Positions 55,362 through 64,000 of a DNA stretch of 64,000 bases are shown here, one piece after another; positions within the stretch are counted from its first letter, which is position 1; the number at the start of each line of letters is the position of its first letter. The stretch is taken from assembly GCA_014529385.2 (NCBI GenBank), contig CM043966.1:90284587-90348586 (forward strand), written 5' to 3'. Origin of the DNA: Adiantum capillus-veneris. Its lineage: Eukaryota > Streptophyta > Polypodiopsida > Polypodiales > Pteridaceae. The notes below the pieces were generated by a model. The model saw only the letters and a program-made list of their open reading frames with translations. It was not told the DNA's origin and ran no database searches. Made by a program: the position numbers and the translations under genes.

Positions 55362-58300
55362 ATCCTTTAGCACCAAGTTAATACATACCAATTGCCCATA
55401 TGTCTTTAGACGAGTGATAGTATTCATTGTTGTTTCTCCCCAACCATTTACAAACAGTCCTCCAAAACTGACTCGTAAATGTGGGTTCACAATGACTTAC
55501 AAAAATGTTTTTGAATCCGTATACTCTATACAAATTGTGATCAACCGACTTGGTTAAAGAGCAAACTTGTTTGGACTAAAGGTATATAGTTTAGTCAATC
55601 TATCTACAAACACCCATACCAAGTTCTCACCTCGTACGGTAGTTGGTAGATCCAGAATATACGTCTTAGAAATACTGCACATGTGGTGCAAGATGCTTTG
55701 TAAGATATCATGTCCATGAATTTGCATGCCGTTCCAAATAAGCCTATGTTAAACACTAGGGCCCATAACATCCAGTGTGCATGCATTCAACACAAACTTA
55801 TTTGAACCTGCTTTTTCATGACTAGACTATCTACGGTTCGTACGTGAAAACCGTGTAACAAAAGTTGGACCCTAATAGAATGTGAAAATTCAATCACATC
55901 TAAGTGCCAACAATTAAACATTTCATTAACAAAACATAACCTTAATATATATATAAACAACCATCCATCAAAATTCTTTACCATACTTGTAACCTTAACA
56001 AGTCTATGCTTAGTACCCAATAATTTTTGGCCACTGAAATTTCTCCCAACACTACGTGCTCAAGATGGTCTAATAAACTGATGTGACCAGCACCTATGGA
56101 CTCTATCACAACACATCATTATAAACAAGCAACAATGTCCATCCCAGATACCGATATTTTCCACATGCGGAACATGTCTCATAAAATGATGTCAAAACAA
56201 GAAAATGACATCTAGCAAGTACAAAATCTACTTGTGTGTGGAGGTAACCTCAAACAGTCACATCGACATGAGCGAGAGGGACCATCATGAACCTCAATCC
56301 ACACTAGCTATACTAAACTCCATGAGTGTTTGGACCATGTTGCAGACCTTGTGACTAACAACATGTGAAAAACAAAACCATACCATATAGGCCTATCACT
56401 GCAAAGTTTAGAAATTCCCTGGTACAATACTTTCTCAAAGTGTTTTGCTCCAACAGGACCTTGTCATGTCTTTGTTGAAAAATGGAAGTAACATATACAT
56501 CCCATTCTGGGAACACATAATCAAAGCATATACAAACGGGAACAACCAAATACATGTTGAGTTTAAGTTAAAAACATATTGTGGAGTACCAAAACCCTAC
56601 TTCAAGTGGCTCAATAGTGACACAACCCGTTAACTAAACACTAAAGAGAAAGTATTGAATACAGACAGTTACCTGATGATTATTGTCCTTGTCTTGGAAA
56701 TTTAAAACCCTTGGTAGATTCTAAATGATACGATGATTACTAATTAGTGGATAAGAAGATCTTTCCTTGAACGTGCAAGTGTGAAGGTTCTAAGAATTGA
56801 CCATCAACACTTAGAAAGTGATTTAGTAATTGCAAGCTGTGTCTTACCCCAAAACCGTGCTCCTATAGAGACTCTCAGAGCTATAGACAAAGTAGGAGAC
56901 CCATTGAAGTTGGAATCGTATTCACAACTAGATCTTTGGTGGACTTGAAAGTCCATAATCTTGGGTTTTTTGTGGATAGCCATGTTGTCTGAAATGTTTG
57001 ATTCATCTATACATGTTGGTAAAGTTGTAAAGGCTTATCTCTACCAAGGTGTATGTATGAAGCAAACATTTCAAGAATCATGGCTTTCCATAAAAAACCC
57101 AAGATTATGGACTTCCAAGTCCATTAAAGATCTACTTGTGAATACGATTCCAAGTTTAGTGGAGATCCTACATTGTCTATAGCATTGAGAGTGTCTATAG
57201 AAGAAAAAATTTGGGGTAAGACCCAACTTGCAATTACTAAATCACTACTAAGTTTTGATGGTCAATTCTTGGCACCTCACACTTGCACTTTCAAGGAAAG
57301 ATCTTCTTATCCACCACTAATTAGTAATCATCGTATCATTTAGAATCTACCAAGGGTTTTAGATTGCCAAGACAAGGACAATAATCATCAGGTAACTGTC
57401 TTTGTCTATTCAATAATTTCTCTTTAGTGTTCAGTTGATAGGTTGTGTTAGTTTTGAGCCACTTGAAGCAGGGATTTGGTACTCTACGATATGTTTCTAA
57501 CTTAATCTCCATCACGCACTTTGGTTGTTCTTGTTTGTATATGCTTTGATTATGTGTTCCTATAATGGGATGTTTATGTTTTTCCCATTTTGCACGAACA
57601 CTTTGGAAAAGTATTATACTAGTGAATTTCTACACGTTGCAATGATAGGCCTATATGGTAGAGTTTTGTTTGGTACATGTTGTTAGTCACAAGGTGTGAA
57701 ACATGGTCCAAGAAATCATGGACTTTAGTTTAACCAGTGTGGAGTGAGGTTCATGAGGGTCCCTCTTGCTCTTGTTGGTAAGTATTTCAAGTTACCTCCA
57801 CACACAAGTACATCTTGTACTTGCTAGTTGTCATTTCTTTTTTTGACATCATTTTATGAGACATATTCCGCATGTGGAGAATATGAGTCTCTTAGGACTG
57901 ACATTGGTGCCTGTTTCCTAATGATGTGTGAAAAAAATTCCCTACCTGCCGGTCGCATCCGTTTATTAGACCATTTTGAGCACATAATGTTGGGAGAAAT
58001 TTCAATGGCGAGAAATTGTTGGGTACTAAGCACAAAATTATTGAGGTTACAAGTACGGTATACAAAACTAATGGATGGTTTTTATAGATATAGCAAGGCT
58101 ATGTTTTGTTAATGAAAATGTTTCATTGTTGGTACTTAGATGTGATTGAATTTTCACATTCTATTACGGTTCAACTTTTGTGGGAAGGTTTTCACGTACG
58201 TATCACAAAAAGGCTAGTCATGAAAAAGTAAGTTCAAATAAGTTTGTGTTGAATGCATGCACACTGGGTGTTATGGGCCCTAGTGTTTAACACAAGCTTG

Positions 58301-58680
58301 TTTCGAAGGGCATGCAAATTCATGGCCATGATATCTTACAAAGCATCTTGCACCATAGATGCAATAATTCTAGAACGTATATTCTAGATCTACCAACTAC
58401 CATAGAAGGTGAGAACTCGGTATGTGTGTTTGTAGATAGATTGACTAAATTATATACATTTAGTCCAAACAAGTTCACTCTCTAACCAAGTTTTTTGATC
58501 ACAATTTGTATAGATTATATAGATTCAAAAGTATTTTTGTAAGTCATTTTGTGAACGCACTTTTCTGAGTCATTTTTGGAGGATTGTTTATAAATGATTG
58601 GGGAGATACAACAATGTATACTATCACTCATCTAAAGACGATGGGCAGTTGGTATGTATTGACTTGGTGCTAAAGGATTG
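55362..58680. repeat. 3.3-kb inverted repeat (fold-back) of family C sequence
   Basis: The left arm 55362-57021 and right arm 57042-58680 are reverse complements of each other, with a loop of about 20 bp. Anchors: ATCCTTTAGCACCAAGT at both outer ends; ACCTGATGATTATTGTCCTT at 56669 against its complement at about 57391; CCATAATCTTGGGTTTTTT near 56952 against its complement near 57090. Identity looks about 85-90 percent. Transcribed, it would fold into a very long hairpin. Short frames (for example 57828-58112) are remnants only. Confidence 0.88.
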
Positions 58681-58726
58681 TGCGCTCCTTGCCGCACTGT
58701 CGAAGCAAGGGACTTGCCTAACACTG

Positions 58727-58913
58727 TGTGGGAGCCACAGACGGCTCCAAGCACACTACTAGCTTAACTAGTAAGCTCAAAAGAGGGCAATGGTGTGCCA
58801 CTCACCGCTCTATGCTCCTGCCGTGGAGGATTCCTCACCGCAAAGAAGAAGGAGACGCCGCTACGTCGTGCTCAACCGCTTCACCGCCGTCGTGCCGCCG
58901 CAATGCTCGATCG

Positions 58914-58957
<44 letters not shown>

Positions 58958-59307
58958 TACACACACACATACACACACACACAAGGAGGTGAAGAAGAAG
59001 AAGATGGAGATGGAGATGGAGCAAGAGCACTCTTCTATTGCACAAATGAGAGAATAAGTGAATTTTAGGTTTAGTTGGCTTTTATATGAGCTCACCCCAT
59101 TCACACTTGGGCGCCCATGCTTAGCCAACTAATCCCTTGAATGTCCCAGTTAGAGTGCGCCTCTCATCGGCGATCACTCTTACCCTTTTCCTATTGGACC
59201 GACAAGCCCGGTACCTGACTCTACCAAATAAATAATACAATGTCCACCGTAGGTTACAACGTCCGTCTCGTAGGTGATAGGGTGTCCGTGAGCCGTGAGG
59301 GTTAACA
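58727..59307 (-). repeat. Gypsy LTR (about 581 bp)
   Basis: Element-strand start TGTTAACCCTCACGG at 59307 directly follows a polypurine tract. TATA (CATATAAAAGCC) lies near 59070-59082, and the end is CCCACA at about 58727. It contains a (CT)n-(CA)n microsatellite at 58919-58982. No partner LTR; the left edge is inferred from TG/CA. Confidence 0.5.
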
Positions 59308-59410
59308 TGCCCCCCTTCTTGATGTAGATTCCGTCCTCGAAAGCTATTGAGTTGAAGCTCGTTGGTCGAGGTGGAAGAGCATTTGAGATGAATGTCCTTA
59401 GCCTTCATTA
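59308..59410 (-). pseudogene. 3' internal tail and polypurine tract of a gypsy element
   Basis: The minus strand: TCTACATCAAGAAGGGGGGCA, a purine tract, immediately before the LTR. Upstream is a short frame with no recognisable pol domain. The rest of the element is lost. Confidence 0.5.
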
Positions 59411-60461
59411 GTCACTCCAAAATCAAACAACATTGCACAGTAATTGCATTTTCATAAGCGATTAAAAAGCATATGTAATTTTAGGTAGACAATTGATTGG
59501 TAACAGAATTTTAAACAATTTGTCAGCAATAAGCATTAAATTGCAATGTAATCAAATGCATAAACAGATGTAAAGGTAAAAAATTAAACAAGTCTGGGGT
59601 CGCTAATTTAACGGTCGAAAGGCACTAGAGATCAACTATTAATACCATGGGTAAGCTTCTTAATTTTCTCTGGTTAATTAAGTTGTTTAATCGCGAGAGC
59701 CAAGTATTTCATGTTCGAGGGCTGACTAGAGGCTATACCTAGAGGACCTTGTAGTTAAGCTACGATAAAAGGAATTTCTCATGAAATCATCGCCTGACTG
59801 ATTACCTTTTCTTTGACCCCCCAAAGTGTTTTCACAGTGATTCAATTTGATGTGTGTGCTTATTTTGTATACCTTGGGTTTTTTGCTTTTCAAGGAAAAG
59901 CGCCCACACTGGGAACCTCTAGGGCTCTAGTACCATAGGCAATACATGTGAGTGAAGTACCAAATCAAGCTAATATTTCTCTTCCAGCTTAAGATTTTAC
60001 ATTGTGGCACTTTGATTTTTTGTTTGTTCATTTTCAGCATTTTAATTTTGTAACTTTGGGGAGTCATATAACACTGATACACCTTCCCAGGCTCATCACA
60101 CTAGCAAACTCCCTTTATAATACTTAAGCGAAAGGTCAATAGGGTCAAGCCCACTAGAAATCCCTAGTACATTTCACACAATGCTGCCTAAATCGGATTA
60201 AGAACCTAAGTAACCATTGATTATTAGGAAGGCATTCCCCATGGTATTAAGAGAAGATCTCTAACACCTAACTTGGTCAAACTAGCTTAGTCGGACTGGT
60301 TGATTTTTAAACCTAGACAAGTGATTATGACAAAAAATTACATTGAATTAAATGTTTGTTACTAAGCAAATGTGCTGGATATTATCCTACCAATCACAAT
60401 CAAAGCAGACAATCATAGATGCAAAAAAAATAAGGGGCAATGCTAATGGACAAGAAACACC
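59411..60461. other. No gene recognised
   Basis: A+T-rich sequence between the gypsy tail and element D. I see no domain, tRNA or repeat pair. Confidence 0.5.
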
Positions 60462-60678
60462 TGTTTGTGTCGATGGTCGCGCTTGATTTGAAGAGTGAGT
60501 TGAGATAAAGATTTCATGAAGGTCCAAATCCTATCAATAGCAACACGCTCCTGTACACACTAGGAAACAAAAGGAATACCTCCAGGAGGCACATTAGTGG
60601 GAAAAGGTACCAACACTTATTGAACACAACAAAAAACATAAGGAACCCTAACCTAATTATTTGCACTCCCCTAGAGAG

Positions 60679-61101
60679 TCAAGGGAATAGGATATTGTAG
60701 AGGTTGGGGGGAAACCCTAAGGCTAAACCCCTATCCTCATCGTCGAGATAAACAAAGTCATCATCCATGAGACCATATGTGCCATCCGTGTAGTCCTGTA
60801 AATTTTCTTCTTCATCATAGGTGCCCATGTTTACTAAGAAGGTCACTAGACGCCTATAGTCATCTTGATCAAAAGGGTAGGCTTGTGCAATGGGAGAAAC
60901 GCTCTCTACTAAGTATGGATCAGACGTGGTCAAGAGACGTATCAACCATTCTAACTCCTCAAAATTCCTCTCACATGCTAGCGTACCTATCAAATCCCAT
61001 TCACATGCAAGCACTGGAAAGACTATGTGAAATATTTGTGAAAAGTAACGAGGGTACCTCTCACCCAAGGCAGGAGTGGATGACTCTAGCGTACTAGCCA
61101 T
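60679..61101 (-). CDS. 140-codon acidic ORF inside the element D LTR
   Basis: True ATG at 61099-61101 (MASTLESSTPALGERYPRYF), open for 140 codons to a stop at 60679. The middle is hydrophobic/aromatic (FSQIFHIVFPVLACEWDLIG, FEELEWLIRLLTTSDPYLVE) and the tail strongly acidic (MDDDFVYLDDEDRG). No signal peptide or known domain. It lies about 140 bases downstream of the TATA box, after one 12-codon upstream ORF, so the element's own transcript could carry it near the 5' end. If the LTR edge at 60462 is right, the ORF is duplicated in both LTRs. A chance frame of this length is possible but not very likely in this A+T-rich setting. Confidence 0.5.
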   Translation of the reverse strand: MASTLESSTPALGERYPRYFSQIFHIVFPVLACEWDLIGTLACERNFEELEWLIRLLTTSDPYLVESVSPIAQAYPFDQDDYRRLVTFLVNMGTYDEEENLQDYTDGTYGLMDDDFVYLDDEDRGLALGFPPNLYNILFP

Positions 61102-61235
61102 ATCTGTACACGCAAATAGATGATGGTTAGAGTGCAAATATTACAAGGGTCGTGTTCTTGTGCATAATTTGTTTTTATGATTTGTGTTATGGCTCTTGCT
61201 CTTTTACTTTTTTATCTTGTTTTTGTGAGTATAAG

Positions 61236-61250
61236 GCTTTATATATACAT
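61236..61250 (-). promoter_or_regulatory. TATA box of element D LTR
   Basis: Minus strand ATGTATATATAAAGCC. Placed in U3 just upstream of the LTR ORF. Confidence 0.65.
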
Positions 61251-61326
61251 TCCCTAAGATTGGAGATTAAGAGGTCAGGGAGAAAGGTTGAGAGGGAAGC
61301 AAGTGAATAATGGATGTCCACAAACA

Positions 61327-61340
61327 CTCCCCCCTTCCTT
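61327..61340 (-). other. Polypurine tract of element D
   Basis: Minus strand AAGGAAGGGGGGAG directly before the LTR start. A second copy, TCAGGAAGGGGGGAGT, lies inside the last ORF at 61638-61652. Confidence 0.85.
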
Positions 61341-61347
61341 GGGTAAA

Positions 61348-62268
61348 TCATATCATTTGAAATGATGTCGTCACCCTTTGAAACCAGTTGTTCCAAGTTG
61401 TTATAGGTGAAGATTTTTGCCAGTAGTTGTCTATTACCTTAGGTGCCTCGTCGAGTTGCAAGGGTGGTAAGGTACTCTCCCAGGATCGAACTTGAAGTGG
61501 TTCATTAGGTGATTCTTGAACACTGGAAGGTGTGGATTCCTTTGTAGCTTCATGGAGGTCCACTATTGTAGGTGGAGGCTGTGTAGAAGCTGTTACCTCT
61601 ATGGATGTATTACATGAGGAGCTAGAAGCTTCATGGAACTCCCCCCTTCCTGAGCTAGGTGGAATAAATTGGTTTTGCCTTGGAGCCCAAACTAGCTCTG
61701 GACTAGGTGTGTAGCATTCTGTGATATTTCCCTTCCCACGGTCTGCCATTGGCTTTAGCGTTACATTGTTTGACTCATATGGGTTTGTTGTTGATAGGGA
61801 AGGACACATTTTACGTTTAGGTACCCAAATTTGCTCATTTCCATCATAGTAGCCTTGGGCTTCTAATAGTTGTTTTGGAATCCATCGTGATTTGGTCTTG
61901 ACTCTCCTAGGGCGCGCTCTTGGTTTTTCGGGGAAATTTTTTCTTGGAATGGATGGGAGGGTTGAGGTAGTTGGAAGTAAGACCTTGGGGACCCATTGAT
62001 ATGTACTCTTAGGTCGTGCAGGTTGAGTACTTGCAATATTACTGCTTGCTGCAACTACAAGTGTTGAAGTGCTAGGTTCATGGGTAGCCGGCAAAGACGA
62101 GTTAACCACCTTGGCTTGTGAATGTTGGCTATTCTTCAACTTTGCTAGAGTTTGCAACGTAGGTGACTTTGCTTGAATGATAGGGGTTAGAGTCGGTGGT
62201 CGCGTCGTGACACTACCAGTATCCCAATCAATAGTGCAATTTGGTTGCCAACATCCATGTGCGTCCAA
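61348..62268 (-). CDS. W-P-L-L-Q-G-Y repeat protein of element D
   Basis: About 300 open codons to the stop just before the polypurine tract. The first residues (CWQPNCTIDWDTGSVTTRPP) complete the protease-like domain upstream after a one-base shift near 62245. A Ser/Thr/Pro-rich linker follows. The motif is full at residues 129-151 (WIPKQLLEAQGYYDGNEQIW) and partial at 92-99 (WVPKVLLP) and near 195 (VWAPRQ). It is the counterpart of 39386-40396 in element C1, with fewer repeats. Basic in the middle, acidic at the end. Function unknown. Confidence 0.65.
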   Translation of the reverse strand: MDAHGCWQPNCTIDWDTGSVTTRPPTLTPIIQAKSPTLQTLAKLKNSQHSQAKVVNSSLPATHEPSTSTLVVAASSNIASTQPARPKSTYQWVPKVLLPTTSTLPSIPRKNFPEKPRARPRRVKTKSRWIPKQLLEAQGYYDGNEQIWVPKRKMCPSLSTTNPYESNNVTLKPMADRGKGNITECYTPSPELVWAPRQNQFIPPSSGRGEFHEASSSSCNTSIEVTASTQPPPTIVDLHEATKESTPSSVQESPNEPLQVRSWESTLPPLQLDEAPKVIDNYWQKSSPITTWNNWFQRVTTSFQMI

Positions 62269-62671
62269 TGTTTACGTTGCCTTCCATAGCTCCCGCGGGC
62301 ATGACTAGAAACCTCTGCACTATGCTTCCATTGTCATAGACAACAGGGGTCTGAAGGACTCCAAGAATAGCAGTTTTCTTTTTATTAATGCCCTTGACTT
62401 GCATCGTACTCGGGGATAGGGTTGGTTTCCCTAATTGACACCAAACTCCATAGGATAATAAATTGTGTTTAGCTCCCGTATCTAATAAGGCATTGTATAG
62501 TACTTTCCCATAGGGGCTATTTAGCTCAATTGGGTATCGTAGGGGTGGCTCAGATTCTAATGAGTCGTCATCTGTGTCTTCAAAAAATGCTTGCGTGATT
62601 CCCAGATTAGCCTCTCGTTGGCGTCTAAGACGTTGTTGTCGTTCTTGAGCCTCAACTCTTGCTTGGATTTT
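62228..62671 (-). CDS. Retropepsin-like domain after integrase, element D
   Basis: Open from a stop at 62672-62674 to TGA at 62228. It reads LYNALLDTGAKHNLLSYGVW (active-site D-T-G-A at 62471-62482), then CQLGKPTLSPSTMQVKG, AILGVLQTPVVYD (flap-like) and VNIGRTWMLAT. The last is the I-[LI]-G-R-x-W-[ML] end of gypsy proteases, completed after a frameshift near 62245 in the next frame. An arginine/glutamine coiled stretch (QERQQRLRRQREANL) precedes it. The active-site triad is intact. Position after integrase is abnormal for gypsy protease, which normally lies between gag and reverse transcriptase; whether a standard protease also exists lies beyond the window. Confidence 0.75.
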   Translation of the reverse strand, partial: KIQARVEAQERQQRLRRQREANLGITQAFFEDTDDDSLESEPPLRYPIELNSPYGKVLYNALLDTGAKHNLLSYGVWCQLGKPTLSPSTMQVKGINKKKTAILGVLQTPVVYDNGSIVQRFLVMPAGAMEGNVNIGRTWMLATKLHY

Positions 62672-63998
62672 TTAAAGCTATGCTTGTTCCTTGGCAGCCT
62701 TCTTTTGATGGATGCTTTGCAACTCTTCCTGGCTTAGAGGATCATAATATCTTTTGAATTTACTCCCATTAAGGAATCCAATGGTTTCAACTCCATCTAG
62801 AGTCTCCACACGAATGGTACCTTGCGGGGTAATTTCACACACTCGATATGGTCCCTTACCAGCGTATTTCAATTTTTACGTACCCCGTACATAAGAACTT
62901 TATCACCAACCTTGATGTCTTTATCCTTTAAATGGCTATCAAACCACTTCTTTCTCCTATCCTTATCCACTAGAGCATTTCGCACAGCTAATTGCCTCTC
63001 TTCATCTAGCCTTTCCAGAATATATAATCGCTCAACTAAGGGGTTACCATCCCAACCTTCTTGAGAAGCTACTCGAAGACTAGGAATGACAAACTCCCAT
63101 GGCATAACTGCTTCTTGGCCATACACCATCTTAAACGGTGTGCAATTAATAGTAACTTTATACGCAGTATGATAAGCCCATAAAGCTGATGTAAGATTTA
63201 GGTCCCAATCAGTGCAATGAGCCTCAACTGTCTTTGTCAAAATGGAGATGAGAGTTTTGTTGGTACTCTCAGCTTGGCCATTTGCTTGGGGATAATAGGG
63301 TGTAGACTTGTGGTGAGATATCATGAAGTTTGATGTGAGTTCTTTTATTACTTCATTTATAAAATGAGTTCCATTGTCACTCACAAGTTCAAAGGGGCAT
63401 CCAAAACGTGTGATAATGTTCTCAAAGAGGAACTTAGCTGTTGTTTTTGCATCCGCCTTTCGTGTTGCTTTTGCTTCAGCCCATTTGGTTACATAGTCTG
63501 TAGCCACAATGATATATCGTGATTGCGTGTTACGTGCAGCCAGACTAATCGGTCCTACAAAGTCTAAGCCCCACTTTTCAAATGGTTGGGTTACCTTGAT
63601 GGGATGTAGAGGCATCCTATCACTTCTTTGTGGCTTCTTGAAGCGTTGGCATTCATCACATCCCTTTGCAAAAAGTGATGCATCCTTAAACAGAGTGGGC
63701 CACCAATAGCCTGACTGTAAGATCTTTCGGGCAGTCAACTTTCCTGAAAAGTGACCACCAGCTACGCCCATGTGTGCCTCTTGTAGAATATATAAATACT
63801 CATCCTCGCGGGCACAACGTCTAAGAACATCATCTTTTCCTCTCTTATAGAGAGTTCCCGCCAGTAAGCAATAGGGTTTGCATTCCTTGATTAATTTTCG
63901 AGCTATATCTTTTCGCAGCTCTTTGGGTGGAAAACCATTAACTAAGAAGTTAACAATCTTTTCACTCCATTCAGGCATTGTCTCAACAATGAACAAAG
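62672..63998 (-). pseudogene. Element D integrase
   Basis: Open from the window edge to a stop at 62869, then shifted into 62678-62872. The zinc region has H75, H82, C113 and C116 counted from 63996 (HMGVAGGHFSG...CDECQ). Catalytic residues are D145 (KWGLDFVGPI), D207 (FELVSDNGTHFIN) and E243 (YYPQANGQAESTNK), giving the D,D-35-E spacing. C-terminus: VIPSLRVASQEGWDG, DKDIKVGDKVLMYG, then GKGPYRVCEITPQGTIRVE and FLNGSKFKRYYDP. The core is intact; one frameshift near 62870 and two stops at 62672-62680 lie between it and the protease-like domain. Confidence 0.9.
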
Positions 63999-64000
63999 GA

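Larger units (their letters stand above)
60462..61326 (-). repeat. Element D 3' LTR (inferred, 865 bp)
   Basis: The right edge is firm: polypurine tract at 61327, then TGTTTGTGGACATCC. The left edge is inferred from TGTTTGTGTCGATGGTCGCG at 60462, which resembles the matching end of element C1 (TGTTTGCGGGTCGCCGCGAC). TATA (ATGTATATATAAAGCC) is at 61236-61250 on the minus strand, about 80 bp from the LTR start. With no second copy in the window the left edge is not proven. Confidence 0.6.
60462..64000 (-). mobile_element. Element D: Ty3/gypsy element with post-integrase protease-like module (right end off-window)
   Basis: On the minus strand: integrase (open to the window edge), integrase tail, a protease-like domain, the W-P-L-L-Q-G-Y protein, polypurine tract and 3' LTR. 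Reverse transcriptase, gag and the 5' LTR would lie beyond 64000. It shares with element C1 the LTR ends TGTTTG...CAAACA, the polypurine motif GGAAGGGGGGAGT (twice) and the 3' protein module. Only a few lesions are seen, so it is younger or better kept than the other gypsy remnants. Confidence 0.8.

Noticed and set aside
58728-59128. Frames on both strands through 58919-58982
   Set aside because: They run through a (CT)n-(CA)n tract inside an LTR, with no conserved domain on either strand.

Overview
The window is plant nuclear DNA, almost all of it retrotransposon. The evidence is Ty3/gypsy and Ty1/copia pol genes, primer-binding sites of the plant type (TGGTATCAGAGC; TGGCGCCG...CCGGGGA), a chromodomain integrase, a LINE tail, A+T-rich spacers and long CT/GT/GA microsatellites. 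The lineage cannot be fixed from sequence alone. A land plant with a large, repeat-rich genome fits; a fern or gymnosperm is possible but not shown. The only part that looks like a host gene is one terminal exon at 861-1396 (+), behind a good splice acceptor.

Layout. 1-640: LINE 3' end (-). 642-837: compound microsatellite. 861-1396: coiled-coil terminal exon. About 1830-1960: copia-type LTR end and primer-binding site (+). 2396-2640: coding-type 42-bp minisatellite (-). About 3400-5786 and 18898-21000: an old degenerate repeat (family C, probably gypsy-derived), split by element A (5792-18892, -). Element A is a gypsy element with very long LTRs (3479 and 3234 bp), a 5-bp target duplication TTTCT and a 1246-bp terminal-inverted-repeat insertion in its integrase. 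21310-23069: gypsy remnant with integrase followed by a protease-like domain. 25760-33126: element B, a chromodomain gypsy (-) with a 4-bp target duplication TTGA and a truncated 5' end. 37311-48613: element C1, a complete-ended element with target duplication TGAAC that carries gag and protease but no reverse transcriptase or integrase. 49570-51433: copia 5' LTR plus gag/protease fragment (-). 51434-58680: more family C, including a dense GGTAC/GTACC cluster and a 3.3-kb fold-back. 58727-59410: gypsy LTR and 3' tail. 60462-64000: element D, a gypsy element (-) running off the right edge.

The most unusual theme joins element C1, element D and the 21-23 kb remnant. Each carries a second retropepsin-like domain near the 3' end; in D and the remnant it lies after integrase, the position where Athila-type elements carry env-like genes. 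In C1 and D this is followed by a protein with a repeated W-x-P-x-x-L-L-x-x-Q-G-[FY]-Y-x-G-N-x-Q-[IV]-W motif. C1 and D also share LTR termini (TGTTTG...CAAACA) and a duplicated polypurine tract. C1 looks like a non-autonomous partner of a D-like element. In addition, the C1 leader has six copies of a palindromic CGATCGCGATCG core at spacings near 272 bp, and D has a 140-codon ORF inside its inferred LTR. Almost every pol gene here has frameshifts or stops, so these are mostly inactive copies. Statements about LTR identity and repeat counts come from reading by eye, not from alignment software.
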